Shown piece after piece: positions 21,581 to 34,199 of a stretch of 64,000 nt of DNA. The stretch covers positions 37,432,696-37,496,695 of the forward strand of contig JASEVX010000005.1 in NCBI GenBank assembly GCA_031761405.1, given 5' to 3'. Position 1 is the first letter of the stretch. Every line of letters begins with the position of its first letter. A model generated the notes under the pieces. The model ran no database searches, had not been told where the DNA came from, and saw only the letters and a list, made by a program, of their open reading frames with translations. The stretch is from Serripes groenlandicus. Lineage: Eukaryota; Mollusca; Bivalvia; Cardiida; Cardiidae. The position numbers were made by a program, and so were the translations under genes.

Positions 21581-22231
21581 AAAAGCAAATGTTAAGACAA
21601 GTTTACGTGTAGATAAGTTTATGTCTGTGCATTGTTGTAATCAGATCAGAATACACAATGCTTGTTAGAAGTTTCCTTTTATTTTACCAATGGACGTATG
21701 ATAATTAAAATGCGTGGAGATGCAGGTTGCTCTGGATCTACACTGATCACAAATACCAAGTGCTTTGCTTTCATAGCACACAGGCCTGGGAGTTTATGAT
21801 ACGTATATCTGCTTGTCAAATAGTTAATTATGTATGAATATAGTAAACAAACACATCTGTCCGTCATCTGTTTCCTCATTTTAGCAGTTTCTTTTAGGTT
21901 TCAAACCAGTTTATTTTGTTGCAATGTAATTAACAGAAAATGTTCATACTATGTTCTATACAATTTGAGTTTCTATACACTATTTGCAAATAAGCATCTT
22001 TTGTAATTGACAGAACGGTTAATTTGATGGTGTATATACATTTTGCGTTTCTACACACTTTGTATTCCTTTGCAATAAACAGAAAATATATATGCTATGG
22101 TGCATAAAATAAGTGTTTCCACATACTTTGCAATTAACACTAACTTTCCATTCTATTGTGCATGAAGTGAGTGTTTCCTCACACTTTGCAATAAACATTA
22201 AGTTTCCGTTCTATGATGTATACAGTTAGAA
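21581..22231. repeat. Degenerate ~65-75-bp repeat at the right (about 21940-22225)
   Basis: Four rounds of a pattern with GTTTCTACACACTTTG, GCAATAAACA and CTATGRTGTATA spacing, mutated heavily. The left part (21581-21940) shows nothing I can name; a 66-codon minus ORF there has no recognisable domain. Confidence 0.45.
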
Positions 22232-22453
22232 CAACAAGAGCTGTCCTTAAGACAGCATGCTCGACTATTGGCTGATTCATACTAAAGTAAACAGTGTTTA
22301 ATAAGATAGTTGCTAGATAGTATTAAATATGGCCATAATGGGTGATTGTTTTATTTTGAAAGATGAGCATGCACGAGCAAAACTGCAACGCCGACACAAA
22401 TGCGACTACAATGGCCCTCCTTATTCTTCGAAGTCAAACTAAAAAAAAAAAGT
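22232..22453. mobile_element. Short non-autonomous element, GAGCTGTC...CTCGACTA end
   Basis: Starts with ACAACAAGAGCTGTCCTTAA, GACAGCATGCTCGACTATTG and ends with CCTTATTCTTCGAAGTCAAA before poly(A). The inverse of these termini opens the element at 32742 and closes it near 34045. Confidence 0.6.
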
Positions 22454-22900
22454 ATTTTAAAAAAAAATGAGATATGCAACTAGATGAAACCTTCTAAATG
22501 TGGCCCTGTTCCTATACTTGTTATGCTTTATGCAGATTTATTTGGTAAAAATATTTTAGTATGAACATTGGATGTATAATTTTGATGCTAAATTGAAAAC
22601 ATCATAGGAAAAGGAAAACAATATAATTCTGGGAAATTTCGCATCTTATTGATATTATATTGAAAACTGAATGTAAACAAGTAAAGCAAGAAAAGGGTGA
22701 AGTGACTGTGTTGCAAAAATATATTCCTCCTTTCCCAACAATGATATCAACCAACTCTGTAGCAAAAGTAAACTTCCATTTTTTTTTTAAATTATCTTAA
22801 TTACTCCCCAGATGTGTTGAGAGTCGATGCCTTTAACGATTTCATATTGTCCACTCAGGTGATCTAAAAATTATCATTCCGGGAAATTTCTCGTATAAAC

Positions 22901-23060
22901 AAGAGCACCGCGTATGGCACAGACGCTCGACTGATAGGGAGAAAACAGAAAAAAAAAATGAGCTAAACAAAAAACCTTAACCGGACGACCACGCCGTCGC
23001 CGACGCCGACGCAAGGGTCATGACAATAGCTCTCGTTTTTTTCAAAAGTCGAGCTAAAAA
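22901..23060. mobile_element. Second short element of the CTCGACT family
   Basis: ACAAGAGCACCGCGTATGGC and CAGACGCTCGACTGATAGG open it. CCGGACGACCACGCCGTCGC and CAATAGCTCTCGTTTTTTTC with AAAAGTCGAGCTAA close it. The CpG-rich right end is the inverse of that at 32780. Confidence 0.65.
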
Positions 23061-24239
23061 CCACATGCAATTAGCAGGGAAAGGGTGGAGTGACCGTGCT
23101 TCACACATATAATATCCTTGGTAGTTAGCACAAACATACATATAGTGAAATAGCTGAACACAACAACATTAAAACTCTCAGAAGTGAATCAAGTAACATT
23201 AAACCCCTTCCTTGTTAAAGATGACACTTCTGCAGTTGACAACTAGGACAAACATTGTACGAGAGAGGAAACACTGCACACTTCCTCCTTTTCCCACACA
23301 TTTCAACTCTGTATCAAACATTTCCCTTTTCCAGCTATTACAATTACTCCCCAGATGTACTGAGAGTAGATTTTTCAAAGAATTTCATATTGAGTCCTTT
23401 ACCACATACAGACGCATTCGGATGTCTATGAAGGGTCAGGTAGGCATACGTTGGCATACATCACAGGTCACTTTTTATACTTTGTCAAACATCACAGGTC
23501 ATTTTAATTTATGCAATGAAGTGGGAGGAGTTAAAACAATAATTGACAGGTGTCCCGTCTGTTTACACATATTATATCAGTTAAAGTTTATCGATGAAGT
23601 GTTTATAAATAGAAATGTAAACTACAAATGGAGGACTAACAAGGGAAATAACTTTTTTAAATTCTTATTTCTTTTCTTCGAAGTTTGACGTCAAATTAAA
23701 TAAAGATTTTTTAAAACGAATTTCAGAGAGGCCAATATTCTTTGCATCTTCTGAACCTTTATTAAGTACAGCACACGCCTCTTTATTTCGTATTATTGTA
23801 CGTATGTTTTTTACAGATTTAACTTTTTAAATTAACCCCTGATGTTTGTCAACCAAAATAGTACGTTGACAAACACCACAGGACATTCTCCTTCAGTTCA
23901 ATCTCTCAACACACATGTTCTAGTTGATGGCTTTGTGCATTGGGAAAATGCATTGCACGGCACGCATGTGAACAGACCCTAAATACATTACATATGCGTA
24001 AATATTACCCCTGGTGTTTGTCAACGTATAACTGAAACCAAAACTATACGTAAACATATGCGTGAAAATGACGCCTGGTGTTTGTCAACGTATAAAGTTA
24101 ACACAAATTATACGTAACATCACAGGACATTCTCCTTCAGTTCAATATCTCCATACACTTATTCTAGATGATGGCTGTCTGTATGGGGGAAATACATTGT
24201 AGGAAACGAACTCGCATGCACAAATCACATATGAATGTA

Positions 24240-24445
24240 TATTGTTTTATGGCGCATCGACAGCTAAGGTCATTTAGCGCGCAATTAAATATAATTATTC
24301 ATGATCCCTGGGTAAACAAACCAGAACTAGGATAGAAGATGTGCCTTGCCCAAGGGCACTCCACCATGACCGAATTGACGCGACTGGGGATCGAACCCTG
24401 TTTCGAAATCCCCGACGCTAACCACTCGACCACAGCGGATTCCAC
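24240..24445 (-). mobile_element. tRNA-derived SINE (family 3) inserted in satellite block A
   Basis: On the minus strand: GGAATCCGCTGTGGTCGAGT, GGTTAGCGTCGGGGATTTCG, B box GGGTTCGATCCCC, then GAGTGCCCTTGGGCAAGGCA and CTGGTTTGTTTACCCAGGG. It splits one long satellite unit. Confidence 0.8.
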
Positions 24446-27400
24446 ACACAAATCACATGTACACACGGACATATGAACATACCCTAAATACAAAACATGC
24501 ATGAAAACAACCCTTGATGTTTGTCAACGTATACATTTCCCCAAAAACATACGTTGACAAACATCACATGACATTCTCCTTCAGTTCAATCTCTCCATAC
24601 ACTGATTCTAGTTGATAACTTTCTGCATGGGGGAAATGGATTGTAGGGCACGGTCTCGATTGAAATTATCACATGTACACACGTACATATAAACTGACAT
24701 TAAACGCATAATATATGCGTGAAAAAGACCCCTGATGTTTGTGAACGTATAAATTTCACCAAAAATATACGTTGACAAACATCACATGACATTTTCTTCA
24801 GATCAATCTCTCCTTTCACTGATTCTAGTTAATGGCCTTCTGCATTGAGGAAATGCATTGGAGGGCACGAACACGTGTGAGATGATCACAAATATACTTA
24901 TGAACAAACCCTAAATACATATCATGCATACAAACGACTCCTGATGTTTGTCAACGTAAAAAATACACCAAAAGATATACGTTGACAAACATCACAGGAC
25001 ATTCTCTTCAGATCAATCTCTCTATACACTGATTCTAGAGGAAGGTCAGGGAAATGCATTGTAGGGCACGAACTCGTATTTAATTATCACATATACACAC
25101 GTACATATTCACAGACCCTAAATACATAACTTATGCGTGAAAATGACCCCTGATGTTTGCCCGGTTTGGCCACGTATAGAGTTAACCAAAACTATACGTT
25201 GCCAAACATCACAGGACATTCTCCTTCAGTTCAATGTCTCCATACACTGATTACTAGTTGACGGCTTTCTTCATGGGGGAAATGCATTGTAGGGCACGAA
25301 CACGTATACAATGATCACATATACACATGTATCTATGACCAGACCCTTAATACATAACATGCATGAAAACGACCTCTGATGTTTGTCAACGTATACATTT
25401 CACCAGAAATATACGTTAACAAACATCACAGGACATTCTGCTTCAGCTCAATCTCTCCATACACTGATTGTAGTCGATGGCTTTCTGCATGAGGAAAATG
25501 CATTATAAGGCACGAACACGGAAAAAAAGGATCATATATAGACACGTACTTATGAACAAACCCTAAATACATAAAATGCGTAAAAATGACCCCTGATGTT
25601 TGTCAACGTATACAGTTAACCAAATATATACGTTGACAAACATCACAGGACATTCACTTATTCTAGTTAATGGCTTTCTGTATGGGGGAAATGCATTGTA
25701 GGGCACGAACACGTATGAAACGATCACATATACACACGTATATATTAACAGATCCTAAGTAGACAACATATGCGTGGAGATTACCCCTGGTGTTTACCAA
25801 CGTATGAAGTAAACCAAAGCAATACGTTGACAAACATCACAGGACATTCTCCTTCAGGTGAATATCTCCATACAGTGTTTCTAGGTAAAGCATTGAAATT
25901 GACCCCTGACGTTTGTAAAAGTATAACGTAAACCGAAATTATACGTTGACAAACATCACAGGTCATTCTCTTTCAGATCAATATCTCCATACACTGTTTC
26001 TAGGTAAAGCTTTGAAATGACCCCTGATGTTTGTCAAAGTATAACGTAAACCAAAACTATACGTTGACAAATATCACAGGTCATTCTCCTTCAGATCAAT
26101 ATCTCCAAACACTGTTTCTAGATAAAGCTTTGAAATGACCCCTGATGTTTGTCAAAGTATAACGTAAACCAAATATATACGTTGACAAACATCACAGGTC
26201 ATTCTCTTTCAGATCAATATCTCCATACACTGTTTCTAGGTAAAGCTTTGAAATGACCCCTGATGTTTGTCAAAGTATAACGTAAACCAAATATATACGT
26301 TGACAAACATCACAGGTAATTCTCCTTCAGATCAATATCTCCATACACTGTTTCTAGGTAAAGCTTTGAAATGACCTCTGATGTTTGTCAAAATATAACG
26401 TAAACCAAAACTATACGTTGACAAACATCACAGGTCATTCTCCTTCAGATGAATATCTCCATACACTGTTTCTAGGTAAAGCTTTGAAATGACCCCTGAT
26501 GTTTGTCAAAGTATAACGTAAACCAAATATATACGTTGACAAACATCACAGGTCATTCTCCTTCAGATCAATATCTCCATACACTGTTTCTAGGTAAAAC
26601 TTTGAAATGACCTCTGATGTTTGTCAAAGTATACATTTCACCAAAACTATACGTTGACAAACATCACAGGTCATTCTCCTTCAGATCAATATCTCCATAC
26701 ACTGTTTCTAGGTAAAGCTTGGAAATGACCCCTGATGTTTGTCAAAGTATAACGTAAACCAAATATATACGTTGACAAACATCACAGGTCAATCTCCTTC
26801 AGATCAATATCTCCATACACTGTTTCTAGGTAAAGCTTTGAAATGACCTCTGATGTTTGTCAAAGTATAACGTAAACCAAACTATACGTTGACAAACATC
26901 ACAGGTCATTCTCCTTCAGATCAATATCTCCATACACTGTTTCTAGGTAAAGCTTTGAAATGACCTCTGATGTTTGTCAACGTATAACGTAAACCAAATA
27001 TATACGTTGACAAACATCACAGGTCATTCTCCTTCAGATCAATATCTCCATACACTGTTTCTAGGTAAAGCTTTGAAATGACCTCTGATGTTTGTCAAAG
27101 TATAATGTAAACCAAAATTATACGTTGACAAACATCACAGGTCATTCTCCTTCAGATCAATATCTCCATACACTGTTTCTAGGTAAAGCTTGGAAATGAC
27201 CTCTGATGTTTGTCAAAGTATAACGTAAACCAAACTATACGTTGACAAACGCAACAGGACCTTCTCCTTCAGATCAATTTCTCCGTACACTGACTCTAGT
27301 TGATGGCTTTCTCTATGGGGGAAATGCATTGTAGTCTACGAACAGGTGTGAAGTCATCACATATACACAGGTACTTTGAACAGACCCTAAATACACAACA

Positions 27401-27879
27401 CATGCGTGAAAACGGCCCCTGATGTTTGTCATACACTGATTCTAGTTGATGGCTTTTTGCATGTGGGAAATGCACTGTAGTGCACGAACAGGTGTGAAGT
27501 CATCACATATACACAGGTACATATGAACAGACCCTAAATATACAACACATGCGTGAAAACGACCCCTGATGTTTGTCAACGTATACATTTCAACAAAACT
27601 GTACGTTCACAAACAGCACAGATCATTCTCCTACAGTTCAATGTGTCCATATACTGATTCTCGTTGATTGCTGTCTGCATGGGGAAAATGCATTTTAGGG
27701 CACAAACACGTATGGAATGATCACATATACAAACGTACATATGACCAGACCCAAAATACATTACATATGCGTGAAAACGTATACAACTCACAAAGGATAT
27801 ACGTTGACAAACATCACAGGAGATTCTAATTTAATTCAATAATTCCATTCACAGGTTATAGTTGATGGCTTTTTCCGTG

Positions 27880-28205
27880 ACCTTTTAGTAGTGAAGACAA
27901 TACAGAATGACTGTGGCCAACAACAGGGTTCTAATAGTACATATAATACCTAACCAGTGCGGTCAATTGCAAGATTCTAGTACTAGAGGAAATAAAGTAT
28001 TACAGCGGCCAACTATAAGCTTTTAGTACTACAGACAGGAAAGAATTATTATTGTGGCCAACCGCAAGTTCCTAGTAATACATGCAATACAGAATAACTC
28101 CAATTTTCTAGTACTACAGAGAGGAAAGAATCACTGTGGTCAACCGCAAGCTTTTAGTAGAAGTGAATATACATAATCACTTTCGCAAACCGCAAGCTCC
28201 TAGTC
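27880..28205 (+). repeat. Degenerate ~60-bp repeat nested in satellite block A
   Basis: Five or six rounds of TCTAGTACTACAGA, AGGAAAGAATYAYTGTGG and CCAACCGCAAGCTTTTAGTA with heavy divergence, between two long satellite units. Confidence 0.6.
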
Positions 28206-28858
28206 CTTTCTGCATGGGGTGAATTAGCTGTAGGGCACACATACGCATGCAATGATTACATATACACACGTACATATAAATAGACCCTGAATCAATAATA
28301 TATGCGTGAAAATGATCCCTGTTGATATTTGTCACATATACCACTCACCAAAGATATACGTTGACAAACATCACAGGACATTCTATTTCAGTTAGATCTT
28401 TCCATTTACAGGTTATAGTTGATGGCTTTCGCCGTGAAGGAAATGTAATGTATGGCGACACACGTATAAACCTAGACCAAAGTACATTACATTTGCGTAA
28501 AAACGACCCGTGTTGTTTGCCAACGTGTTAATTTCACCAAAAATATACGTTGACAAACCTCACAGGAGATTCTTTTTCATTTCAATTTTCCATACAAAGA
28601 TTCTAGTTGATGGCTTTCTAAATGAGAAAAATGCTTTGTAGAAATTATCACATATACAATCGTATTCATGAATAATTCCTTAGTACATAATATGCGTAAA
28701 AAGACCCCTGCTGTCTGTTAACATATACAGTTAACCAAAACTATACGTTGACAAGCATCACCGGACATTCTCTTGAGTTCAATCTCTCTGATTCTAGTTT
28801 CGGACTTTATGTATAGGTACCTTTATGTATAGGGGAAATGCATTGTAGCGCAAGGCCT

Positions 28859-29255
28859 TTTTTAGATTACAATACACTAAATCAAATTCCTTCTTTGTTT
28901 CCATATAAATCGACCTGTTTCAGTCCTAAATTGTCATACTGTGATAGCGTTTCTCAAGTAGAACACCATATATCGTCGAAAAGAAAATGTAGGGTCATGC
29001 ATTAGCATGACAGAACTCACGAGGCGACCGTCATTTTTGACAAAATATGGCCCGGACAAACCGGTGTTTAGCATTCTCTACTTTCACTTTCAAACAAGGT
29101 CAAACTTTAAAAAGTGATCAAATCAATCACAATGCATTGAAATTCAATATATATTTAGTACTGGTGACGACTCATTTCTACACAATCAAAGGTTTATTTA
29201 TGGACTGTATATCAGCTAGTCAGTGAGGATGTATTTAGTGTAATTTAATTTTGGC
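28859..29255. other. Unrecognised unique sequence
   Basis: No exon borders, repeat unit or RNA boxes could be supported. Confidence 0.4.
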
Positions 29256-29462
29256 ACAGAGGTAGCCAGAGGTAGAGCGTCGGCCTCTTGTGTCAACGGT
29301 CCCGGGTTCGAGTCCCGTGATGAGCGGGTTCTACCTAGGTTTTTTTTCCACACAAACGGCGCGAGTACTGGTTAAGTATCCAAGAAGCAGACATCGAGCG
29401 TAATTAATATAAGCTTAAAGCTTGTTTCGCAATCGATGTAAAATAAATAAGTTTAAACTAAA
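29256..29462 (+). mobile_element. tRNA-derived SINE (family 4), plus strand
   Basis: Head CCAGAGGTAGAGCGTCGGCC and B box GGGTTCGAGTCCC (29303-29315), then GCGAGTACTGGTTAAGTATC, AAGCTTAAAGCTTGTTTCGC, AATCGATGTAAAATAAATAA, and a 3' tail of TTTAAACTAAAC. Confidence 0.8.
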
Positions 29463-29608
29463 CTAACCTTTTAGCACAAATCGCTGAGATTGTGTTTCTC
29501 TGAAACTTTACACATTAATTGGAAATCATGAAAAAAATTCAAATGATCTTGCAGGACAAATCCCAAAAGTCGATATATATAAGTTTTAAAAATTATGTTA
29601 TTAATTCG

Positions 29609-29654
29609 AATATATATATATATATATATATATATACGAGTATATATATTTATA
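29609..29654. repeat. AT microsatellite
   Basis: ATATATAT run of about 27 bp, then CGAGTATATATATTTATATA, immediately 5' of the next SINE. Confidence 0.9.
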
Positions 29655-29656
29655 TA

Positions 29657-29945
29657 CTAGCCGCAATAGCTCAGTCGGTAGCGGCGAGGGCTGTCAATCC
29701 TGGGATCGTGAGTTCTAATCCCGCCTCGGCCAACATTCTTTCCGACGTTTGACAAAAGTCAATGCGACATGCGTCATTTGTCGTTTACAAATGGGCTTAG
29801 TCTATGTGGAAAAGCAGCCAGTTGCTTTAAAAGAATGTTGTGTGTTGTACTGGTCTGAGAAAACAAGGAAATGCATGAACTGGCCGCCGTGATATGACTG
29901 AAAAAATTGTTAAAAACGGCGTTAAACCCAAATTAATCCATTAAT
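29657..29945 (+). mobile_element. tRNA-derived SINE (family 1), plus strand, full length
   Basis: AATAGCTCAGTCGGTAGCGG (A box), GAGTTCTAATCCC (B box with one change), GGCCAACATTCTTTCCGACG, AGCAGCCAGTTGCTTT, GTTGTACTGGTCTGAG, GTGATATGACTGAAAAAATT, AAACGGCGTTAAACCC, then an ATTAATCC repeat tail. Confidence 0.85.
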
Positions 29946-30183
29946 CCATTTACTAGGTTCTTACATTCACAAAGAAACAAATTGTTTAAAAGTTTATTCA
30001 AAGTTAAGCATACAAATGAAAAGATCGAGTTCAAATTAGCTGTTTAGTATTTTTATTGATTCAAGTCATATTTCATTAAGCAAATCTTAAGTCCAAAACA
30101 ATTGACTTGTTAATTTTTTTTTTTTTTTCATAAGTTTCGTAGTTACTAAATCAATCTGCAACTATTATATTTATAAATTGCAG

Positions 30184-33100
30184 GCGTTGTTGCTGATAGA
30201 GAAGAACATCATTAACACTTTCCTGAAACGAAAAAGGTAAAGTGGTGATAACTGCATTATACAACTGATAATTGTAATTATGTACAGTCATATGTTGATA
30301 ACATTCAATTAATATTGAACTCTGAAAGAGTAAGTCACATCACATGAGTCAGCAAGTGTTGTGTATTTTAAAAACCATATTTTAGGTTATGTTCCACAAA
30401 ATGTGTTCTCTTATGTCAGTGGTATATCTTTCACATACGTTTTTACTTTCATTTCAGTATTTATAGCTTTCGAACAGAGATATATGGAATAGCCAACGCA
30501 CATCTTAAACACCTCTGTGAACAGGACAATCTGTAAGTTTGGTTCATTCTGATTAGTACATATATTCCACATATTCTATGTTATGCCAGGCGCATATATA
30601 TTACAGATCAATTAACATGCATACCTATACATATTAGCATTTGATTAGTTTTTAAATTACTAATGCATAATAATATAAATTAGTCAATATGTGTAGCTGT
30701 TCGTTCTGTTTTAAAGAATCAAATTTATTGTATCTCATTCAAACTTTTACAGTATTTAGATATTCATGAGTGTATTCTATCGAAAACAAGCCAGATCCGC
30801 CCATGCATGACTGGAATTGTCAAAATAGAATTGCTAAAATAGAGCTTGTTAACACAATACAGTCTTCATTTTATTTGTATCTCATTCAAACTTATACAGT
30901 ATTTATATATCAATGAGAGCCCATTTCCTCTGGAAAACAAGCGACATCCGCCTTGTATGACTTAACTATGGCCATTGAATTGTCAAAATTGCTTTAATAC
31001 AGTTTGTGAAGACAATACATCCGTCATTTACTATCTGATATTCACTAAACTTAGATGGTAGTTACATATTGATGAGAGCTCAGTTCCTTTCATAAACTAG
31101 CCATATCTGCCCATGCAAATGGTCAAAATTGCTTCAAAACAACTTGTGAACACAATACAGCTTTCATTTACTAACGGGCCTTTAACAAACTTAGAAAGTA
31201 GTTAAATGTTGATGAGAGCCTAATGCAATACTGGATTATGGCCCTTGAAATTGTCAAAATTGATATAAAAGAGCTTGTGAACAAAACAGAGCCTACATTT
31301 TATATCTGATCATCACCAAACTTAGATGGTAGTTTAATATTGATTACAGATTGGTTCCTTTCGAAGACAAGCCAGATCCATGCCACTACAGCATAGGCCC
31401 TCAAGGGCCTCTTGTTATTACTACTATTTCTTAATAATTGTCATACATTGTCATATCTTGTTTTAATCAGATTGGGATACAGCTATGTCAAGACAGTCCT
31501 GTTTAGGGAAGCATTGGTTGCAATGATGCAGAAGGTATTTATTACAAATTTTCTTAAAAGAAACTCTGACATTTTAATTTGGCTATTATCTGTCATTTGT
31601 TCATTTTGTCAGTCTACTACATTAAACTAAATTGGAAAAGCGGCACTAGATTATATGTGAAAAATGCCTTTGTTTTTCCTTGTTGATTTGTGGCTAATAT
31701 GCTAGACTCTCATTCCGAAGGTCTAGTGTTCAAATCCCTTTTCTGCAGTGCTGTAAGTGTCTCCCACTCAACTAGAGGTCACAAACTGGACCATTCCAGG
31801 TAAGGCAAAAGGTTGTATACACTGAAAACGTTAAAGAACCAATGGGTCTTTTCTGAAAGAGAAAGGGTATCGCACACGGTCTCCCTTGTATCTAACTCTG
31901 TCTCTTTAATGTATCTATACCTGTCCTGTCAGATGCGTGTACACTAAATGTTGAACACTCTAAATGTGCCTATAGAAGCTAGAAACATTATGCTCGATCA
32001 GAGCAATGCGTATCTATGTAATGTTTTTGGTGTGCAATGTAATGTATATTGAGTGACAGTTTGGTTTTATTAATGGAGAGAAATCCATGCATGTATTCAA
32101 CACCATTGTATTCTATCACGAACATCAATTTGGGTCATGATTAAAGTATTTAAAAACATTTACCTTTCTTGTCAATGAAAATAGTTATAAAAGAATATAC
32201 TAATTTGCTTATGGCAATATATATTCTCATAATGAAAATTGTTTTATGTATAGGTGACTGACTGTGATTACAAGACAGCACAAGAATCAATGCAATTAAC
32301 AGAAGCTAAAACAACTTTGTCGGCCGTAATGAAAGCTGTGCATCATCGTAAGTGTGTTTATCATTTAATGATTTTACATATAGGAATTTTAGACTTGTAT
32401 GAGTACATTAATCTTAGAATGTCGGCCATATTTAACTGTAAATTTGGAGCAAATGTTGTACTTGCGTGAAAATGGCACTTGATAGTGCTTTTAATGTTGA
32501 CCACTTTTCCTATTTACTTTTACATGTGTTAAGCATCTCACATGATAAGTTATTTGAGACAATTTAAAGTCACTGAATTATAAATTAATTTACACACCAG
32601 TTCTTGAAACAGAGTTATAAGTTAGTCAAAACGTTATGACATCGCAAAATAAGACAATCATTTAATAAATTGAAAATAAAAAGCTTAATTTGTACTATAT
32701 ACTTTTATTTTTATTTTACTTGGTCAATGTTGGCATTCATTTTTAGCTCGACTATTCGAAGAATATGAGAGATTTACTACTCGCCCCGGCGTCGGCGTGG
32801 GCGTCGGCGTCGGCGTCCGGTTAAAGTTTTATGGCAAGTTGGGATTTTTCTTTCTTTGTACTTTATCTAGGGCTTTTAATTGAAATACAGTTACATATCT
32901 ACTACCTTGCTTCACATTGAATTGCTGAGTGTGACCCTTCTTTTTTGGGTAAAAAACATGATTTAATGCTATTTTGGGTGGTTAAATTTTTAGGGCAAGT
33001 TGGAATTTTCTTTTTTTTCTAAATCACTTGTGCTAGGGCATTCATATTTGGAATATAATTACATCTTATACCTTTCTCCACATCAAATGCTGAAGATGCT

Positions 33101-34154
33101 GACTGTGATATTTTAAGGGCAAAACACATGATTTATTCGATTTTTCTCAATAAGTACTTATGTTGAGGGTTTCTTATTTGGAATTCAATATCATCTTTTA
33201 CCTGTCTCCACATTAAATACCGAAGATGCTGAGTGTGACATTCTTTAAGTGGTAAAACACATTATATTTGGTGGTAAAATGTTTGGGGCAAGTTGAAATT
33301 TATTTTTATTTTTTTCTAAATAACTACTTCTGCTAGGGCTTTCATATTTGGAATATAAATCACCTAATATCTTTCTTTATATTGTTTGCTGGCTTAATAT
33401 ACTTAGTGTGATCTTTTTTAGGTAAAAACATCATTTGGGGTGGTTAAACTTTAGGGCAAGTTGACATTTGTATTTTTATTTTTTAACTTTTTAATAAGTA
33501 CTTAAGTAAGGGGTTTCTTATTTGGAATTCAGTAACATTTTATACATTTCTCCACATTAAATGCTGAAGATGCTGAGTGTGAGGTTCTTTTAGGTTTAAA
33601 AGACATCAATTTGTGGGGTTAAAGTTTAAGGGTAAGTATGCAGTTTCATCTTTTAGCTCGACTATTTGAAGACTAATTAGAGCTTTACTACTGGCCCAAC
33701 ACTTTGCAACCGCCCCGGTTTCAGCGTCTGGTTAATTGTTCAGGGAAAGCTGGCATTTTCATTGATTACTCCAATACCCTTCATTTATTCAAACCACTTC
33801 ATACTTCACACAATTGTTAAGGACCATCACACAATCAGGTTATATAATTCCATTGTACCCTAAATATGGAGTAATGCGCCTTGACTGACTTAGGAAATTT
33901 GAATTTTTAAATTACCTATATTTAAATTAGGTATCTATTCATTTCCTTTTACATTTATAGTAAATAGGATTTAGTTGTTCTTAAGTACAATAAAATGTAA
34001 TAGTGCTTTATGTGAATAAGCGGCATATAGTCCAGCGCGCTGTCCTCCGACAGCTCATGGTTCGTCTTAAAAAAAATTGGTTTAGTACATTTTTCTTCTT
34101 TCAGGTAAACAACTGAAACTCAAATATCCCCCTATTGAAAATGCCAAGAAGTGA
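30184..34154 (+). CDS. Five terminal exons of an unrecognised protein (C-terminal 111 residues)
   Basis: Exons are 30184-30236, 30458-30532, 31471-31534, 32254-32347 and 34105-34154, with TGA at 34152-34154. Every border is GT..AG (acceptors TTGCAG, TTTCAG, AATCAG, TATAG, TTTCAG; donors GTAAAG, GTAAGT, GTATTT, GTAAGT), and exon phases chain exactly (0-2, 2-2, 2-0, 0-1, 1-stop). The product begins ALLLIEKNIINTFLKRKS, continues IYSFRTEIYGIANAHLKHL, GYSYVKTVLFREALVAMMQK and TEAKTTLSAVMKAVHH, and ends KYPPIENAKK. It is predicted mostly helical, basic at the end, without Cys/His motifs, membrane segments or signal. I do not recognise the family. Upstream exons must exist in or beyond the satellite block to the left. 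Introns hold a ~150-bp repeat, a SINE and CTCGACTA elements. Five chained phases make chance unlikely. Confidence 0.75.
30735..31412 (+). repeat. Degenerate ~150-bp repeat, about five rounds, in the second intron
   Basis: Repeats of CATTTTATTTGTATCTCATT, GATGAGAGCCCATTTCCT, ACAAGCCAGATCCGCCCATG and GAATTGTCAAAATTGCTT. It ends in CAAGGGCCTCTTGTTATT, which resembles the inverse of the AACAAGAGGGCC terminus at 20509, so it may be another non-autonomous DNA element with internal repeats. Confidence 0.6.
31690..32045 (+). mobile_element. tRNA-like SINE (family 5), plus strand, in the third intron
   Basis: TGTGGCTAATATGCTAGACT resembles an A box region and GTGTTCAAATCCC a B box (about 31726-31738). 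The body contains GTTAAAGAACCAATGGGTCT and AGAGAAAGGGTATCGC, and the 3' end GCTCGATCAGAGCAATGCG. Confidence 0.6.
32742..33652 (+). mobile_element. CTCGACTA-family element with internal ~145-bp repeats
   Basis: Opens TTTTTAGCTCGACTATTCGA, then a CpG-rich CGCCCCGGCGTCGGCGTGGG stretch. It continues with about six rounds of GGTTAAATTTTTAGGGCAAG, GCTAGGGCTTTCATATTTGG and CTCCACATTAAATGCTGAAG. It lies in the last intron of the five-exon gene. Confidence 0.75.
33653..34075 (+). mobile_element. Second CTCGACTA-family element
   Basis: Opens CTTTTAGCTCGACTATTTGA at 33653. It closes with AGTCCAGCGCGCTGTCCTCC and GACAGCTCATGGTTCG near 34030-34065, the inverse of the terminus seen at 22240. It has no coding capacity. 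Confidence 0.65.
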
Positions 34155-34199
34155 TTTTAAGGAGGAACCGTATAAATGATACATAATTAACCTTATACA

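Larger units (their letters stand above)
23835..28858 (+). repeat. Hairpin satellite block A (forward)
   Basis: Two unit types are mixed. Long units of roughly 235 bp run from 23835 to 25850 and again from 27250 to 28858; they contain TGATGTTTGTCAACGTATA, a 10-15-nt spacer, TATACGTTGACAAACATCA, then CATTCTCCTTCAGTTCAATC, GTTGATGGCTTTCTGCATG, ATGCATTGTAGGGCACGAAC and CAGACCCTAAATACATAA. Short 118-bp units fill 25857-27250, about 12 of them, keeping the hairpin arms but carrying TTTCTAGGTAAAGCTTTGAA instead of the long arm. The hairpin arms are better conserved than the rest in the diverged long units. A stray copy of the arm lies at about 23440-23490. Confidence 0.95.

Noticed and set aside
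23212..23688. 158-codon plus-strand ORF
   Set aside because: It spans a transposon fragment and a stray satellite arm (ACATCACAGGTCA), has mixed composition and shows no domain or splice signals.
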